A stretch of 64,000 bases of DNA from Phlegmacium glaucopus (lineage: Eukaryota > Basidiomycota > Agaricomycetes > Agaricales > Cortinariaceae), in contig MU130372.1 in the NCBI GenBank assembly GCA_015039465.1, positions 164,322-228,321 on the forward strand, in the 5' to 3' direction. The notes below the pieces were generated by a model. That model worked only from the letters and a program-made list of their open reading frames with translations, did not search any database and had not been told where the DNA came from. A program made the position numbers and the translations under genes. Of this stretch, positions 11,641-24,571 are shown piece after piece (positions within the stretch are counted from its first letter, which is position 1; the number at the start of each line of letters is the position of its first letter).

Positions 11641-13490
11641 ATGGCTCAACGACTGGTCCTCGTCGATGACACAAATTCCAATATTCAATATTCTGGTCCC
11701 TGGTTTGCGGCTCAAAACACGCAACTTAATACGGGGAATTTTGGACCGCCTTTTCAAAATACCTTACACGGTGTCAATGTCGATGCAAGCTTTTCTTATT
11801 CTTTCAGTGGTTTGTCCTTATAGTTGCTTTACTTTGGAACCTTGTTTTTACTCTGGTTGTTCTCAGGTTCGTCAGTCAGCGTTATGGGAACAAGCGTAAC
11901 AACGAATTCCTCTGGGTCCCAAGATCCGACCTGGGAGTGCTTTGTCGACAATAATAGCATTGGTTGGAGGACTGTGTTGCAATACGCCGAAAACAGCTGG
12001 GTCTTTTGCCAAAATGGCCAGCTACAGGATGGACCCCATGTACTCACCGTGAAAGTAAAGGTTGCGCACCAGAATACCTTTTGGTTCGATCAGATTCAGT
12101 ATCTTCCATCTTCCAGCGCATCACTGGATCAATCGCTTGTGCGTATCGATTCAAGCGACTCAGCAGTACAGTATAGTTCTGGATGGCAAGGGTTTGGTGG
12201 TATTGTTGATCTGACTCAGACCACGGGGTCAACGGTCACATACTCGTTCTCTGGTTCGTAACAATGATTTGATTCCTTTGAATCATTGAATTACAATATT
12301 CCCGTGATTTTCTAGGTACTTCCCTCACCTTCGTTGGTTATCTTCCTCCCAATTTCCCCCTCACGACTTCGTCAGCGACATACTCCATCGACGGCTCATC
12401 CCCGTCCAATTTCTTGGTGCCGAATGGCTCACCAGAGCTCTATAACCAAGTTTTATTCCAAACGGGTCAATTGTCTGCTGGACAACACAAGGTCGTAGTT
12501 ACGTATCAAGGCAACTCTGGAACGGCGCCCCTTGCACTCGACTACTTCGTTGTTCAAAATGCACCGTCTTCTTCGGGCTCTTCGCCAACCGGCGGCAACG
12601 TTCTTACTCTGTCTCCGTCATCAAGCACAGCAGGCGCCAGCAGCGGCGGTACGGGTACCACGAATTCCGCCGCAAGTGTGAAGGGCACACAGACAGCCAC
12701 GAACACGGCATCCAGTGATATTCCCCTTAGCAGTCACATTCCCGGTGAAACTTCTGCCGGCGCTGCCGGCTCTATCTCTTCCAGTGTTTCCTCGAGCGGT
12801 TCGAGCAGTTCGGGCAACTCTTCTGATTCAACGTCCACCTTGGGATCGACAGGTTCTTCGACCGTCACGAAGATGCCCCTAGGAGCTATCATCGGTGGTG
12901 TGTTAGGCGGGGTCATCCTACTCCTACTTCTCCTAATCTTGTTCCTCTTCATTCGCAAACGTGGTAGTCAAGGAGCAAAGCGGCTGAGTGAAAAGTTTCA
13001 CATAGGCGATTCTCAAAATACTGTGGATCCTTTCACCGTCCCCCCTAACCCCCCAATACCCGCTTTGCAGTCCGATAGCTACGCTTCTGAAGGCAAGCAT
13101 CTGACTTCTCAACCCATGGCTACAAAGTTCGCCCAAGGGAGAAGTCCGACTAGCGCCCAGAGCACATCCAGGAACTTGAGCTCCACATCTCCTCCAACGG
13201 ACGTCTCAAGCTCTGCATCGGGTAGTGGAATGCCAGTTTTGACTCCCTTACGAAATCCCTCTTCAAGTTCGCCAGCAACGACCTCCTCTCCTAGTGTACC
13301 TGATGCCGCCTCGCAAACCAACCTCATTGATGATACCATGACTAAAGCTCAAGAGGCGGAAACGGCGCAACGATCAGCGTCTCCACAAGCTGGCGATGCC
13401 AGGTTCTTGCGGCATCAGGACAGTGGTATACGCTTACCGCCTGTTCGGGACAGTCTTGTTGAATTACCTCCATTGTATACACCTGGTTGA
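11641..13490 (+). CDS. Ser-rich single-pass membrane protein, copy 1
   Basis: Three exons (11641-11809, 11867-12253, 12316-13490) predict 576 aa. The first part has two related modules, each holding an 'IQYSGPW / VQYSSGW' core and ending in 'YSFSG-S/T-S', and each cut by a phase-1 intron at the same Gly codon. Then come a Ser/Gly/Thr-rich stalk (about residues 260-330), one strong membrane helix (IIGGVLGGVILLLLLLILFL) with a following IRKRG stop-transfer, and a Ser/Pro-rich cytoplasmic tail ending PLYTPG. There is no clear N-terminal signal peptide (MAQRLVLVDDTN), which is usual in this mushroom family as I know it. Likely an extracellular jelly-roll sensor or wall-binding protein; function unknown. 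The start is the first ATG in frame and is conserved in copy 2. Confidence 0.85.
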
Positions 13491-14163
13491 TGTTTGCTTT
13501 CTTTAAACTTTCTGTCGTTTTTTAAATCATTGGGGGTCAACTTTTCTTTCTCTTTGCCTTTGCTTGCAATTTAAATGCATTCTCTCGGTTTTTTTCAGAT
13601 ATTTTTGTTAAACTTTCCAGTCGCTACTTTTCCTTGCTTGCAAGATATATACATACCAGATATTTTATTTACGTTTTAGTTCATTGTTTGGTACTAGGTT
13701 CCGATTATAAAAAGAAACAATTGCCTTTGTATCCAGAGAAATGTCAACCCTGTTCATCACGTGATCGACTTATTCTTTATACTTATAATATATCTTCGTC
13801 CTTTCCTCCCAGTTGTTACCTTCATCCTGACCCTGAGGTATGTTACCCTCGCTATTATAACACTACGTTATATAAACGTCTAGATTAACAAAAAGAAACT
13901 GCCAGGATTTTGCGTCGCCGGACTGAATGTGGGAGATATCCTTGAAGTGTTGCTGGAAGTTCCAAGGTAACTAGGAGACGTCTTATGTTTAATACAGTCA
14001 CTTTAACTTGGACGTGTCGGAAAACCGGTGTCCGTATCAACCAACTTCTATAGGCTTGTACTATGAAGTAACCTACGACCATGGCCTTCAATAAAAGGAC
14101 ATCCATTCATGGACTTACTTTAGTCTTTTCCCTGCCGATTCTCCCCTTTCAAGTACTCGAGAT
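13491..14163. other. Spacer between the two membrane-protein genes
   Basis: 3' region of copy 1 and 5' region of copy 2. No further gene is supported; it is pyrimidine-rich near 13497-13570, as expected for a transcript end. Confidence 0.5.
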
Positions 14164-15768
14164 ATGTCTCAGCGTCTAGTCCTCGTCGACGACACAAATC
14201 CCAATATTCAATATTCTGGTCCTTGGTTTTCAACTCAAAATACACAGCTTAATACGGGAGATTTTGGAACCCCTTTTCAAAACACTTTACACGGTGTTAA
14301 CGTCGATGCGAACTTTTCTTATTCTTTCAATGGTTTGTCCCCGATAGCTGCTTTGCTTTAGAGATTTTCCTATTTACTCGATGGTTATATTTTCAGGGTC
14401 GTCAGTCACCGTTCTGGGGACAAGCACAGTACCAGATACCAATTTCCTGTCTGGGCCAGATCTAAGCTGGGAGTGTTTTGTCGACAATAGTAGCATCGGT
14501 TCTTTGCCTGTGATATCCTACGCAGAAAACAACTGGGTCTTTTGCCAAAATGGCCAGTTACAGGATGGACCTCATGTACTCACCGTGAAAGCAAAAGTGT
14601 CGAACCAGAAGACCTTTTGGTTCGATCAGATTCAGTATCTCCCGTCTTCCAATGTATCACTGGATGAATCGATTGTGCGTATCAATTCAAACGACCCAGA
14701 TATACAATATAGTTCTGGATGGAAAGAGTTGAATGGTGTTGTAAATCTGACTCAGACCACGGGGTCAACGATTACATACGTGTTCACTGGTTCGTAACCA
14801 CTGAATTTGATCAATGATTTGGATAATAATTTTTCCGTGATTTTCTACTAGGTGTTTCCCTTTCCTTTGTTAGTTTTCTTCCTGATAAATTCCCCCTCAC
14901 TCCTTCATCGACAACGTACTCTATTGACGGCAAAGCCCCGGCCAGTTTTTTGGTGCCGATTGGTTCACCAGAGCTCTATAACCAATTTTTATTTCAAACT
15001 GGTCAATTGTCTGCTGGACAACACAAGCTTGTAGTTACGCATCAAGGCAACAATGGGTCAGCGCCTCTTGTACTCGATTACTTGGTTGTTCAGAATGCAC
15101 CGTCTACTTCTACGTCTTCTGCTCCTACCGGCGCTACCTCTACCGCCAGTGTTCCGACGTCAAACATAGGCCACAAGAAATCGCCTCCAATAGGTATCAT
15201 CATTGGTGTGGTATGCGGGGTCATTGTACTTGTACTCCTGTTACTCTACATTCGTAGACGTAACAATCGGAAAAAACGGAGGCTAAGCGAGACCTCATAC
15301 CTTCCCATTGACGTTCATGTCGTGTATCCTTTCACCGAGTCTTTGCATCCCCAAAACACTTCTGAAGGCCAGTCTCTTACTTCTCGGCCCTTCGCTAAAG
15401 GGGGACAAGCCAGCGATTCCCCTCAGAGCACGTCTATTAACATGAGACCCACATCTCCTTCGGTGGATGCTCCATTCTCTGGACCGAGTGGTGGAATGTC
15501 AGCTTCGATTCCACTGGCATTCCGAAATCACCGTTCGTCACCACTGGCAGAGATCACCTCTCCACTAGCATCTCTTGTTAGAGCGCGAACCCATCGCATC
15601 GATGCTGCCAGTCGAGACGCCGAAATGATGATACCCTTGTTACGACGATCAGCGTCTCTACAAGGCAGCGATACTGGATTATTACGACATGAGGATAGTG
15701 GTTTTCGCCTGTCATTCATTCAAGACAGCCTTATCGATTTACCACCCCCAATGTACACAACTCATTGA
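14164..15768 (+). CDS. Ser-rich single-pass membrane protein, copy 2 (tandem paralog)
   Basis: Exons 14164-14332, 14397-14789 and 14852-15768 predict 492 aa. It is collinear with the gene at 11641: identical first-exon length (169 nt), same phase-1 introns and the same two 'IQYSSGW' modules. The ectodomain is strongly conserved (NTLHGVNVDA, NGQLQDGPHVLTVK, FWFDQIQYLPSS). The Ser-rich stalk is much shorter, then a membrane helix (IGIIIGVVCGVIVLVLLLLY) followed by IRRRNNRKKRR and a Ser-rich tail ending PPMYTTH. The tails and stalks have diverged more than the ectodomains. It arose by tandem duplication and is probably on the cell surface. Confidence 0.85.
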
Positions 15769-16091
15769 CATTCATTTCTCGATTTAGGACCTTTCCTATC
15801 TCAAAATAAATGCATACCCCTCATTCTTCTAGTTACTCGTACATTCCTGCTTTGATTTACGTGAACTGTTTTGAAGTTATTAGGTCACTGGGATGCGGAG
15901 TACATAGCTTGTACATAGCATTATATTTACGGATTTGAAAAAAATAAAATACAAATAATAACATGGTATGTATACTCTGTGACAAAAAAGGGTCGCTGTT
16001 TCCCCAGGCACTTTTCTCCTTCCTACCCCACAGCAGCTCCCTGGAGTATTTTCAGGCAAGGTGAACAATCATTGGGAGTGGATTGGGGGAT

Positions 16092-16452
16092 ATGAAAGCA
16101 CTTCGTTCGCCTTTGGTTAACGACGATCATGAGTGTGAACGTGAACTTGACCAAGGGCTGGTTGTTGGATTGGCGATAGGTACGTGTTGTTTTTCCGTTT
16201 CGACTCTGTATGTAATTACCTACCTTGTTTATTCTAGGTCCAACCGCGGCTTCAGGTTCAAATACCACCCTGACCGAGTCTGAGTGCAGTACTGCCACCC
16301 TCAAACACAGGTACCAGTTCGACAGTCCGGCCAGAAATCCAGTTACATCAACAGCAGCTACTACTAAATCACAGTCTACGCTTTACGATCGCATCTCATT
16401 CTGGTGCTCCGTCCAGTGGGTCAGGGATCAGATAGTTCTTACGTCCAAGTAA
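16092..16452 (+). pseudogene. Unrecognised two-exon fragment at the head of the duplication
   Basis: An open stretch from 16092 (MKALRSPLVNDDHECEREL) runs to a 5' splice site after GLAIG, and a 55-60 bp intron leads to an S/T-rich exon (PTAASGSNTTL). Copy B has the same structure at about 37137-37593, but the second exon is in a different frame, so at least one copy is broken. I do not recognise the protein. It may be an upstream exon of the FACT-like gene or of a separate lost gene. Confidence 0.35.
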
Positions 16453-16799
16453 TTCAAGCACCTGAAAACCACAACGACAACCACCTAACTCGCTACCTGC
16501 CATTCCACGTACATTTTCTCAGCCATCTTTGATGATGATGAACATCAAGTTCTGTGAATGTACATCAATGGCCAGTTGTTCATTGGAGTGGCCAGTGATC
16601 GTTGTTCGAAGTCACTGGCCAAAGCCTCGAACCTCTTTCTCAAACACTCCTTAATTCTGGCTTGGGAACCTGGTCAAACCAATGTTCAAGGTCAGACAAA
16701 GGTCGGAACTTACTGTCGGCTGTGTGCATTAATCTTCCTACGCCTTTCAGCCTTCTTCGCTAATAATACGTTCCATGCTGCATCCAGATCAGACATTGC

Positions 16800-18185
16800 G
16801 CGGTACGATTAAAGCAGAGGCTGAAATTGGTCGGGTTACTGGGGATTTGGGGAAGTGTTGGCATTGACGCCTGAGGACGGCAAGGTTCCCAGGTTTTTGA
16901 GATTGCGAGGGAAAAGCTACGGTTACAAGGTCCTTTATCAACTCTTTGCCTGGCCCTTCCCGTCACCCAAAGGATGACCAACATGTTCTTATTCATCGTA
17001 CGTTTTCTCTTTCAAATCTCTCGCAAACCTCAACTAAACCCGTCGAAATCCAGTTGGGTTTGAACACGCTCATCCGACAGGATCAGACCTTGTATCGATA
17101 TCTGGTGATGCAGTTCACGCGAGACCGCGGAGCGAGTAAGTGTTTATGAAATGCAGAGAGAAACTGTTGATCCTATTTGAGGACGAACACCAAGGTTTCA
17201 AAGACAACCTCAATGCGATCTCTTCCTCCTCAAACGTTTTATACCTTCTTCGTCTCCAAACAACCCACTCTGATCGAGATCAACGACATCCATCAAGTGA
17301 TCTTCTCTCCCGTGGGCGCTGGTGCCGGAATCTCAACTGGACAAACCTTCGACCTTAGAATCGTCGCTAGGAGTGGTCCAGAACCCAATTGTACATTTAT
17401 CAATAGGGATGAACATGAAGAAACCGAGAGGTATTTGAAGGATAAAAAAAGTGAGGGTGAGGAATGAGATAGTACCTGACGCCGATCTATTACTTGCTGC
17501 GGTTGCCGACGATGACGACGATATGCAGAATGCCATCAGTTCAGATTCTGATTCCGGAAAATCTGGACAAAAGAAGTTTTCGAGGGTAGCGAGGAAGGAT
17601 CGTGGGTGTTGTTCCTTTATTTGATGATCTTTTCTTTCTTAGATCCTGATGTTGCCTTTTCATAGGATCTTGAAGGCTCCGGCTCTGATTCTGGATCCCC
17701 CGAGCGATAGTGATTCAGACCCTTCCGGTGCTAAGACAGCGTCGGACGCTAGTGGAGATATCGCTTCGATCAGAGATGCTAAAAAGGGGGGAAAAAAGCA
17801 AAGGACGGCAAAGAAAACGTCCAGATACGTCTTCTGGGGGCAAGGTCAAAAAGCCGACGAAAAACTGCAGCTTCCGTTGCTGATAGCGACGCGGACGAAA
17901 ATGACAGCAAGGCGAAGGCGAAGCCCAACGCCACTGCTGGTGGTGCAGATGGACCGCCGAAGCCCAAGTCCAAGCCTAAAGCGAAAGAGGGTTTGGACGA
18001 CGACGCAACGGATGTGGATGAAGAACACCGAAACCGAAATCAACGCCCAAGAAGATGAAGAAGGACGACGATGGTGTGGTGGATGTCGACGATGAGGACA
18101 GACCCCACCCGAAACCTAAACCGAAGAAGGAAGTGTGAAGATGAAGCTGAGCCTCCCAAAAAGAAGTTGAAGAAGAGGGGTTAAT
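16800..18185 (+). pseudogene. FACT complex subunit (SSRP1/Pob3-like) pseudogene, copy A
   Basis: Pieces of an SSRP1/Pob3 protein appear in order but in several frames: 'EIGRVTGD' and 'LTPEDGKVPRFLRLRGKSYGYKV' (about 16816-16925), 'PKDDQHVLIH' (about 16970), an intron, 'LIRQDQTLYRYLVMQFTRD' (about 17065-17130), 'SKQPTLIEINDIHQVIFSPVGAG' (about 17255-17330), 'FDLRIVARSGPEPNCTFINRDEHE', then an acidic, Ser-rich and Lys-rich tail (17680-18180). In the family this histone chaperone moves nucleosomes during transcription and replication. Introns are retained, so it came by genomic duplication, not retrocopying. Frameshifts at about 16845 and 16950 and a missing central segment make it non-functional. 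The conserved N-terminal third is not visible. Confidence 0.78.
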
Positions 18186-18904
18186 TTTTTGTTTTCGTAT
18201 CCTTGTTTCTCATCTTTCGACCACGGTCTGGCGTCAAATGCATCTTTTTATATCTTCAACCATGGCAGGCCCAGGGCATAACCGTCGTTTATATAGAACG
18301 GTTATCTCAAACTCGCTTGGCAAATCTAAAGAATAATAACAAGTTTTCTCGAAGACAAGTCCAACATGAATCAAAAGCTAGTACTTGTTCGAAAAGACAA
18401 AAAATAATCAACTAAGTAGAGCCGCTTTCCAAGATGCATGCCGGGCTGGCCAACTGCTACCGTTCCGTCCAAGGGCTACGGTACCTGTCCCTTTTGCGTG
18501 AGGACTTCTTTGACTGTTTTCCAAAAGGTTTTTTTGGGTACAATGGTTTGATTCATGATTGGAGAAATGGACGGAAATTGCGTCGTGTTGTCTGCTGAAG
18601 GAATTTGGATCTGGGAGCATATTGTAGCGTTTTCACGTGACAGTGATCTACCAGTAGAGGGCGATTATATTCCTTCTTCAGAAGCAAATTAACGTGTTTA
18701 AGTTGGCGACAAAGAAAAGTAGGGCGACCAACCAAACAATCAGCGAACAAAGTTCTGGAACAAAGGCAATATAGGCAGCCTTTCGGAGCATGAGGATTGG
18801 TCGGACTTTGAACTTACCTAAGGAAGACTGCAGCACTTAGATAATCAAGAGCGTCTTGCTTCTTGCCTCTCATCACCCACCTTGACGGCTGTGTATCGAG
18901 CACC

Positions 18905-21900
18905 ATGAAGCGCATTTTCAACAAATACAAGAAACCAAAATATCCATCTGTGAACACCGATGCTTCTGATTCAAGGTCTCGGCCAGCAACTTCAACATCG
19001 ATGGCAATCATAACTAACACCGCTAATCCCATGCCATCCGTCCCCACTAGTGCTGCGACTGCGAGTCTTGAGGTTATTCAAGCCACTGGTGTTAGCGTTA
19101 CTGTGAGTTTTCGACTCGGGCCCAGCACATCGATAATAATTAGCATATTTACACAATCGTCAATTAGACTGGGCATGAACGCCAACTCTCCGCGTCGGTT
19201 TCCGGTTCGCTAACCAATGATCGTGCTCCTGTATCACGTCTGGAAGACTCCCCACCTGATACCATAACGAAAGCCAACTCTGGATCTACGGAATTGGAAA
19301 AAGTGAGTTACTCACACCCTGCGACCCCTGCTCGGCTATTCCTGATGATCAACAGACTCAGCCGTCTGGCTCGGGTTTCTTTGCGAATGCCCAGAATGTA
19401 CTCATTACTGGTGGCACTTTCGTAAGTCTTTTTCGTGGACTGTGTACATCATTTAGCAATAATTGCATGTAGTTTAACATTAACGTTCTCCCTGCCAATG
19501 CTGGTGAAGGACAGGCGAAGATCCCCGTGCCTCAGAAACCAAACTCGAGTCAATTCTTTATCGGACGGACAGATGCACTTGACAAGCTCCGAAGTATTTT
19601 TGTTCATCATGCTGATACTGGACTGATGTCGAGGCGCTCTTGTCTCTTATGGGGAATGGGAGGAATTGGAAAGACCCAGATCTGTCTCAAGTTCATGGAA
19701 GAAATGTCTAACAAGTAAGTGTCTTCACCCACTCACAACACTGGTCTTATTTTTTGCTCTAGTTTTTCACATGTGTTCTGGGTTGATGCCTCCTCTGTTG
19801 AGAGTATAACAATGTCTCTCAAGGGGATATCTAGTATTCCTGCTGCCAAAGCTTCTGGTATGGATGACTCAGTTCAGTCTACTCTCCAGTGGATATCTTC
19901 TATCCAGGAGGAATGGTTGATTGTCTTTGATAATGCTGATGATCCTCCTCCAGAGGTGGTGGCCAAGTTCATTCCTTCAGGTAACAGAGGTAATATTCTG
20001 ATTACTAGTAGAAACAGATCCATGGGAAGGGTCATATCATTTAAGAACATGATTGAGATCTGTGAAATGGAGGAAGCAGATGCTATATTGCTGCTCCTCA
20101 AGGCTAGCTATTTGGATCAGGATCCATTAGCTGAGCATTTGGATGCTGCTAAGAATATTGTTGTTGCACTTGGCTGCATCCCCCTTGCTGTTGAGCATGC
20201 TGGTGCTTATATTGAAGCTGGGAACTGTGATATCAACAGATATCTGAGACAATTCTCCTTGCATCGTCAGACTCTTATGTCAGATGCTACATTCACAGGA
20301 GCATCAGATTATAATGAGACAGTGTATGGGACTTGGGATCTATCTTTCAAAGAAATAGAAAAGAGAGCCAGTGGAAAATCCAGTGTTGGAAATGCACAAG
20401 GAGCCCAGGCTGCAATTCTAATTCTTCAAATATGTGCTTTCTATCATCATAGCAATATTTCTAGGGACATATTCAGATCTGCTGCTGAGGAGTCCAAGAA
20501 ATATGTTGTTGATAGTGCAGTAGCTGAAAGGTTACCTCAGGCAATCACTTTGCTAGATCATACTCTACTTGAATTGGACAGTGATGGTCAATGGGATGAC
20601 TTTATCTTTGGACAAGGCATTGGTGTGCTTCTGTCATTCTCCTTGATGAGAAGAGGACAATCATCTGAAATGCTGTCTATTCATCCCTTGGTGCACTGCT
20701 GGAGTCGTGAGCAAATGTTGAAATATGAGCAGCAAAGAATGTGGCAGATAGGAAGCATAATATTGTCCTGTGCAATCCCAGACAGATTTTCAAGTCAGGA
20801 TTATGCATTACGGCGATTAATCCTTCCACATATCAGGGCAAATGAGTTACATGGAAGGCAGATGGGACTTATCAGGGATTACTATGATGATAAATATACC
20901 AATTTTGCACTAGTACTGAGGGAAAATGGAGATTGGAACAGTTCAGAGCAATTTCAGGTTCAAATCATGGAGATGAGGAAGAAGGTACTTGGTGCAGAAC
21001 ATCCAAGTACCCTCATGGGCATGGGACATCTAGCAAACACATACTGTAATCAAGGAAGATGGAATGAGGCAGAGAAGCTGGAGGTTCAGGTTATGAACAT
21101 GAGGAAGCAAGTACTTGGTGCAGAACATCCAGACACACTCTTAAGCATGGGAAATTTAGCAAACACATACCGTACCGTAATCAAGGAAGATGGAATGAGG
21201 CTGAGCAGCTACAGGTTCAAGTCATGGATATGAGGAAGGTGCTTGGTGCAGAACATCCAGACATGCTCTTAAGCATGGGAAATCTAGCAAACACATACCG
21301 TGATCAGGGAAGATGGAATGAGGCAGAGCAGCTACATGTTCAAGTCATGGACATGAGAAAGAAGGTGCTTGGTGCAGAACATCCAAACACCCTCATAAGC
21401 ATGGGAAATCTAGCAAACACATACCAGAATCAAGGAAGATGGAATGAGGCAGAGCAGCTAGAGGTTCAAGTCATGGACATGAGGAAGAAAGTGCTTGGTG
21501 CAGAACATCCAGACACACTCTTAAGCATGGGAAATCTAGCAAACACATACCGTAATCAGGGAAGATGGAATGAGGCAGAGCAGCTAGAGGTTCAAGTCAT
21601 GGACAAGAAGAAGAAATTGCTTGGTGCAGAACATCCAAGCACCCTCCTTACCATGGGAAATCTAGCAAACACATACCGTAACCAATGCAGATGGAATGAG
21701 GCTGAGCAGCTGGAGGTTCAAGTCATGGATATAAGAAAGAAAGTGCTCAGTGCAGAACATCCAGACACCCTCATAAGCATAGGAAATCTAGCAAACACAT
21801 ACCACAATCAAGGAAGATGGAATGAGGCTGAGAAGCTAGAGGTTCAAGTCATGGACATGAGGAAGAAGGTGCTTGGTGCAGAACATCCAGACACACTCTT

Positions 21901-24571
21901 AAGCATGGGAAATCTAGCAAACACATACCGTAAACAGGGAAGATGGAATGAGGCAGAGCAGCTGGAGGTTCAAGCCATGGACATGAGAAAGAAGCTGCTT
22001 GGAGCAGAACATCCAAACACCCTCATTACCATGGGAAATCTAGCAAACACATACCGTAACCAATGCAGATGGAATGAGGCTGAGCAGCTGGAGGTTCAAG
22101 TCATGGATATAAGAAAGAAAGTGCTCAGTGCAGAACATCCAGACACACTGTTAAGCATAGGAAATCTAGCAAACACATACCATAATCAAGGAAGATGGAA
22201 TGAGGCTGAGAAGCTAGAGGTTCAAGTCATGGACATGAGGAAGAAGGTGCTTGGTGCAGAACATCCAGACACACTCTTAAGCATGGGAAATCTAGCAAAC
22301 ACATACCGTAATCAAGGAAGATGGAATGAGGCAGAGCGGTTGGAGGTTCATGTCATGGACATGAAGAAGAAATTGCTTGGTGCAGAACATCCAAGCACCC
22401 TCATAAGCATGGGAAATCTAGCAAGGACATACAACAATCAGGGAAGATGGAAGGAGGCAGAGCAGCTGGGTATTGAAGTCCTGGACATATGGAAGAAAAT
22501 CCTTGGTGCAGAACATCCAGACACCCTCATAAGCATGGGAAATCTAGCACACACATACAATAATCAAGGAAGATGGAATGAGGCAGAGCAGCTGGAGGTT
22601 CAAGTTATGGACATGAGGAAGCGAGTGCTTGGTTCAGACCATCCAGACACACTCTTAAGTATAGGAAATCTAGCAAACACATACCGTAATCAAGGAAGAT
22701 GGAATGAAGCAGAACAACTGGAGGTTCAAGTTATGGACATGAGGAAGACAGTGCTTGGTACAGAACATCCAGACACACTCTTAAGCATGGGAAATCTAGC
22801 AAGTACATACCAAAATCAAGGCAGATGGAATAAGGCAGAGCAGCTGGAGGTTCAAGTTATGGACATGAGGAAGCAAGTGCTTGGTGCAGAACATCCAGAC
22901 ACACTCTTAAGCATGGGAAATTTAGCAAACACATACCGTAATCAAGGAAGATGGAATGAAGCAGAACAACTGGAGGTTCAAGTCATGGACATGAGGAGGA
23001 CAGTGCTTGGTGCAGAACATCCAGACACACTCTTAAGCATGGGAAATCTAGCAAATACATACCGTAATCAAGGTAGATGGAATGAAGCAGAGCAGCTGGA
23101 GGTTCAAGTCATGGACATGAGGAAGCAAATACTTGGTGCAGAACATCCAAGCACCCTCATTACCATGGGAAATTTAGCATACACATACCAGAATCAAGGA
23201 AGATGGAATGAGGCAGAGCAGCTAGAGGTTGAAGTCATGGACATGAGGAAGCAAGTGCTTGGTGCAGAACATCCAGACACACTCTTAAGCATAGGAAATC
23301 TAGCAAATACATACCGTAATCAAGGAAGATGGAATGAGGCAGAACAGCTGGAGGTTCAAGTCATGGACATGAGGAAGCAAGTGCTTGGTGCAGAACATCC
23401 AGACACACTCTTAAGCATGGGAAATCTAGGAAACACGTACCGTAATCAAGGAAGATGGAATGAAGCAGAACACCTGGAGGTTCAAGTCATGGACATGAGG
23501 AAGAAAGTGCTTGGTACAGAACATCCAGACACACTCTTAATCATGGGAAATCTAGCAAGTACATACCGTAGTCAAGGCAGATGGAATGAGGCAGAGCAGC
23601 TGGAGGCTCAAGTTATGGACATGAGGAAGCAAGTACTTGGTGCAGAACATCCAAACACCCTCATTACCATGGGAAATCTAGCATACACATACCAGAATCA
23701 AGGAAGATGGAATGAGGCAGAGCAGCTAGAGGTTCAAGTCATGGACATGAGGAAGCAAGTGCTTGGTTCAGACCATCCAGACACACTCTTAAGTATAGGA
23801 AATCTAGCAAACACATACCGTAATCAAGGGAGGTGGAATGAAGCAGAACAACTGGAGGTTCAAGTTATCGACATGAAGAAGACAGTGCTTGGTGCAGAAC
23901 ATCCAGACACACTCTTAAGCATGGGAAATCTAGCAAGTACATACCGTAATCAAGGCAGATGGAATGAGGCAGAGCAGCTGGAAGTTCAGGTTATGAACAT
24001 CAGGAAGCAAGTACTTGGTGCAGAACATCCAAGCACCCTCATTGCCATGGGCAATCTAGCATACACATACCAGAATCAAGGAAGATGGAATGAGGCAGAG
24101 CAGCTGGAGGTTCAAGTCATGGACATGAGGAAGCAAGTGCTTGGTGCAGAACATCCAGACACACTCTTAAGCATGGGAAATCTAGGAAACACATACCGTA
24201 ATCAAGGAAGATGGAATGAAGCAGAACAGCTGGAGGTTCAAGTTGTGGACATGAGGAAGACAGTGCTTGGTACAGAACATCCAGACACACTCTTAAGCAT
24301 GGGAAATCTAGCAAATACATACCATAATCAAGGCAGATGGAATGAGGCAGAGCAGCTGGAGGTTCAGGTTATGAACATGAGGAAGCAAGTGCTTGGTGCA
24401 GAACATCCAGACACACTCTTAAGCATGGGAAATCTAGCAAACACATATCATAATCAAGGAAGATGGAATGAGGCACAGCAGCTAGAGATTCAAGTCCTGG
24501 CTATACAGATGAGAGTGCTTAGTGTGGAACATCAGGGAAGCTTGAAAGAGGGGGAAGTAGTTGGAGCTTGA
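18905..24571 (+). pseudogene. NB-ARC/TPR NOD-like receptor, copy A (frameshifted)
   Basis: Exons 18905-19102, 19168-19302, 19356-19421, 19473-19714 and 19763-24571, all with GT...AG introns. Start MKRIFNKYKK (CACCATG). Exons 1-3 give an S/T-rich N-terminus with 'FFANAQNVLITGGTF'. NB-ARC: Walker A GMGGIGKT (exon 4), Walker B WLIVFDNADD, sensor 'GNILITSRNRS', GLPL-like 'GCIPLAVEHAGAYI'. Then come about 28-29 TPR units of 42 aa, of the kinesin-light-chain type (AEQLEVQVMDMRKKVLGAEHP). A 5-bp direct duplication (ccgta ccgta, about 21170-21179) shifts the frame and gives a stop at 21231, so the unaided product is about 703 aa with about two TPR units. Beyond it the array stays open to 24571. Recent loss, or a short form still expressed, are both possible. 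NLRs of this type are thought to act in nonself recognition. Confidence 0.88.
20935..24540 (+). repeat. 126-bp TPR-coding tandem array, copy A
   Basis: About 28-29 units of 126 bp encoding NQGRWNEAEQLEVQV + MDMRKKVLGAEHPDTLLSMGNLANTYR. Differences fall mostly on a few residues: K/Q/T in 'MRK_VLG', D/S/N after 'EHP', 'L[LI][ST][MI]', and the residues around 'LA_TY_NQ'. Higher-order duplications are visible: a three-unit block starting with the 'NQCRWNEAE' unit is repeated 378 bp later (about 21688 and 22066), and 'GSDHPDTLLSIG' units recur at about 22622 and 23763. Confidence 0.93.

Noticed and set aside
13634..13888. Small gene between or after the membrane-protein genes
   Set aside because: Low-complexity, no splice or domain support, lies in the 3' region of the upstream gene.
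24117..24320. Minus-strand ORFs in the TPR arrays
   Set aside because: Shadows produced by the repeat units of the receptor genes.
20935..24540. CRISPR-like array
   Set aside because: Regular 126-bp units are protein-coding TPR repeats without spacers, in a eukaryote.
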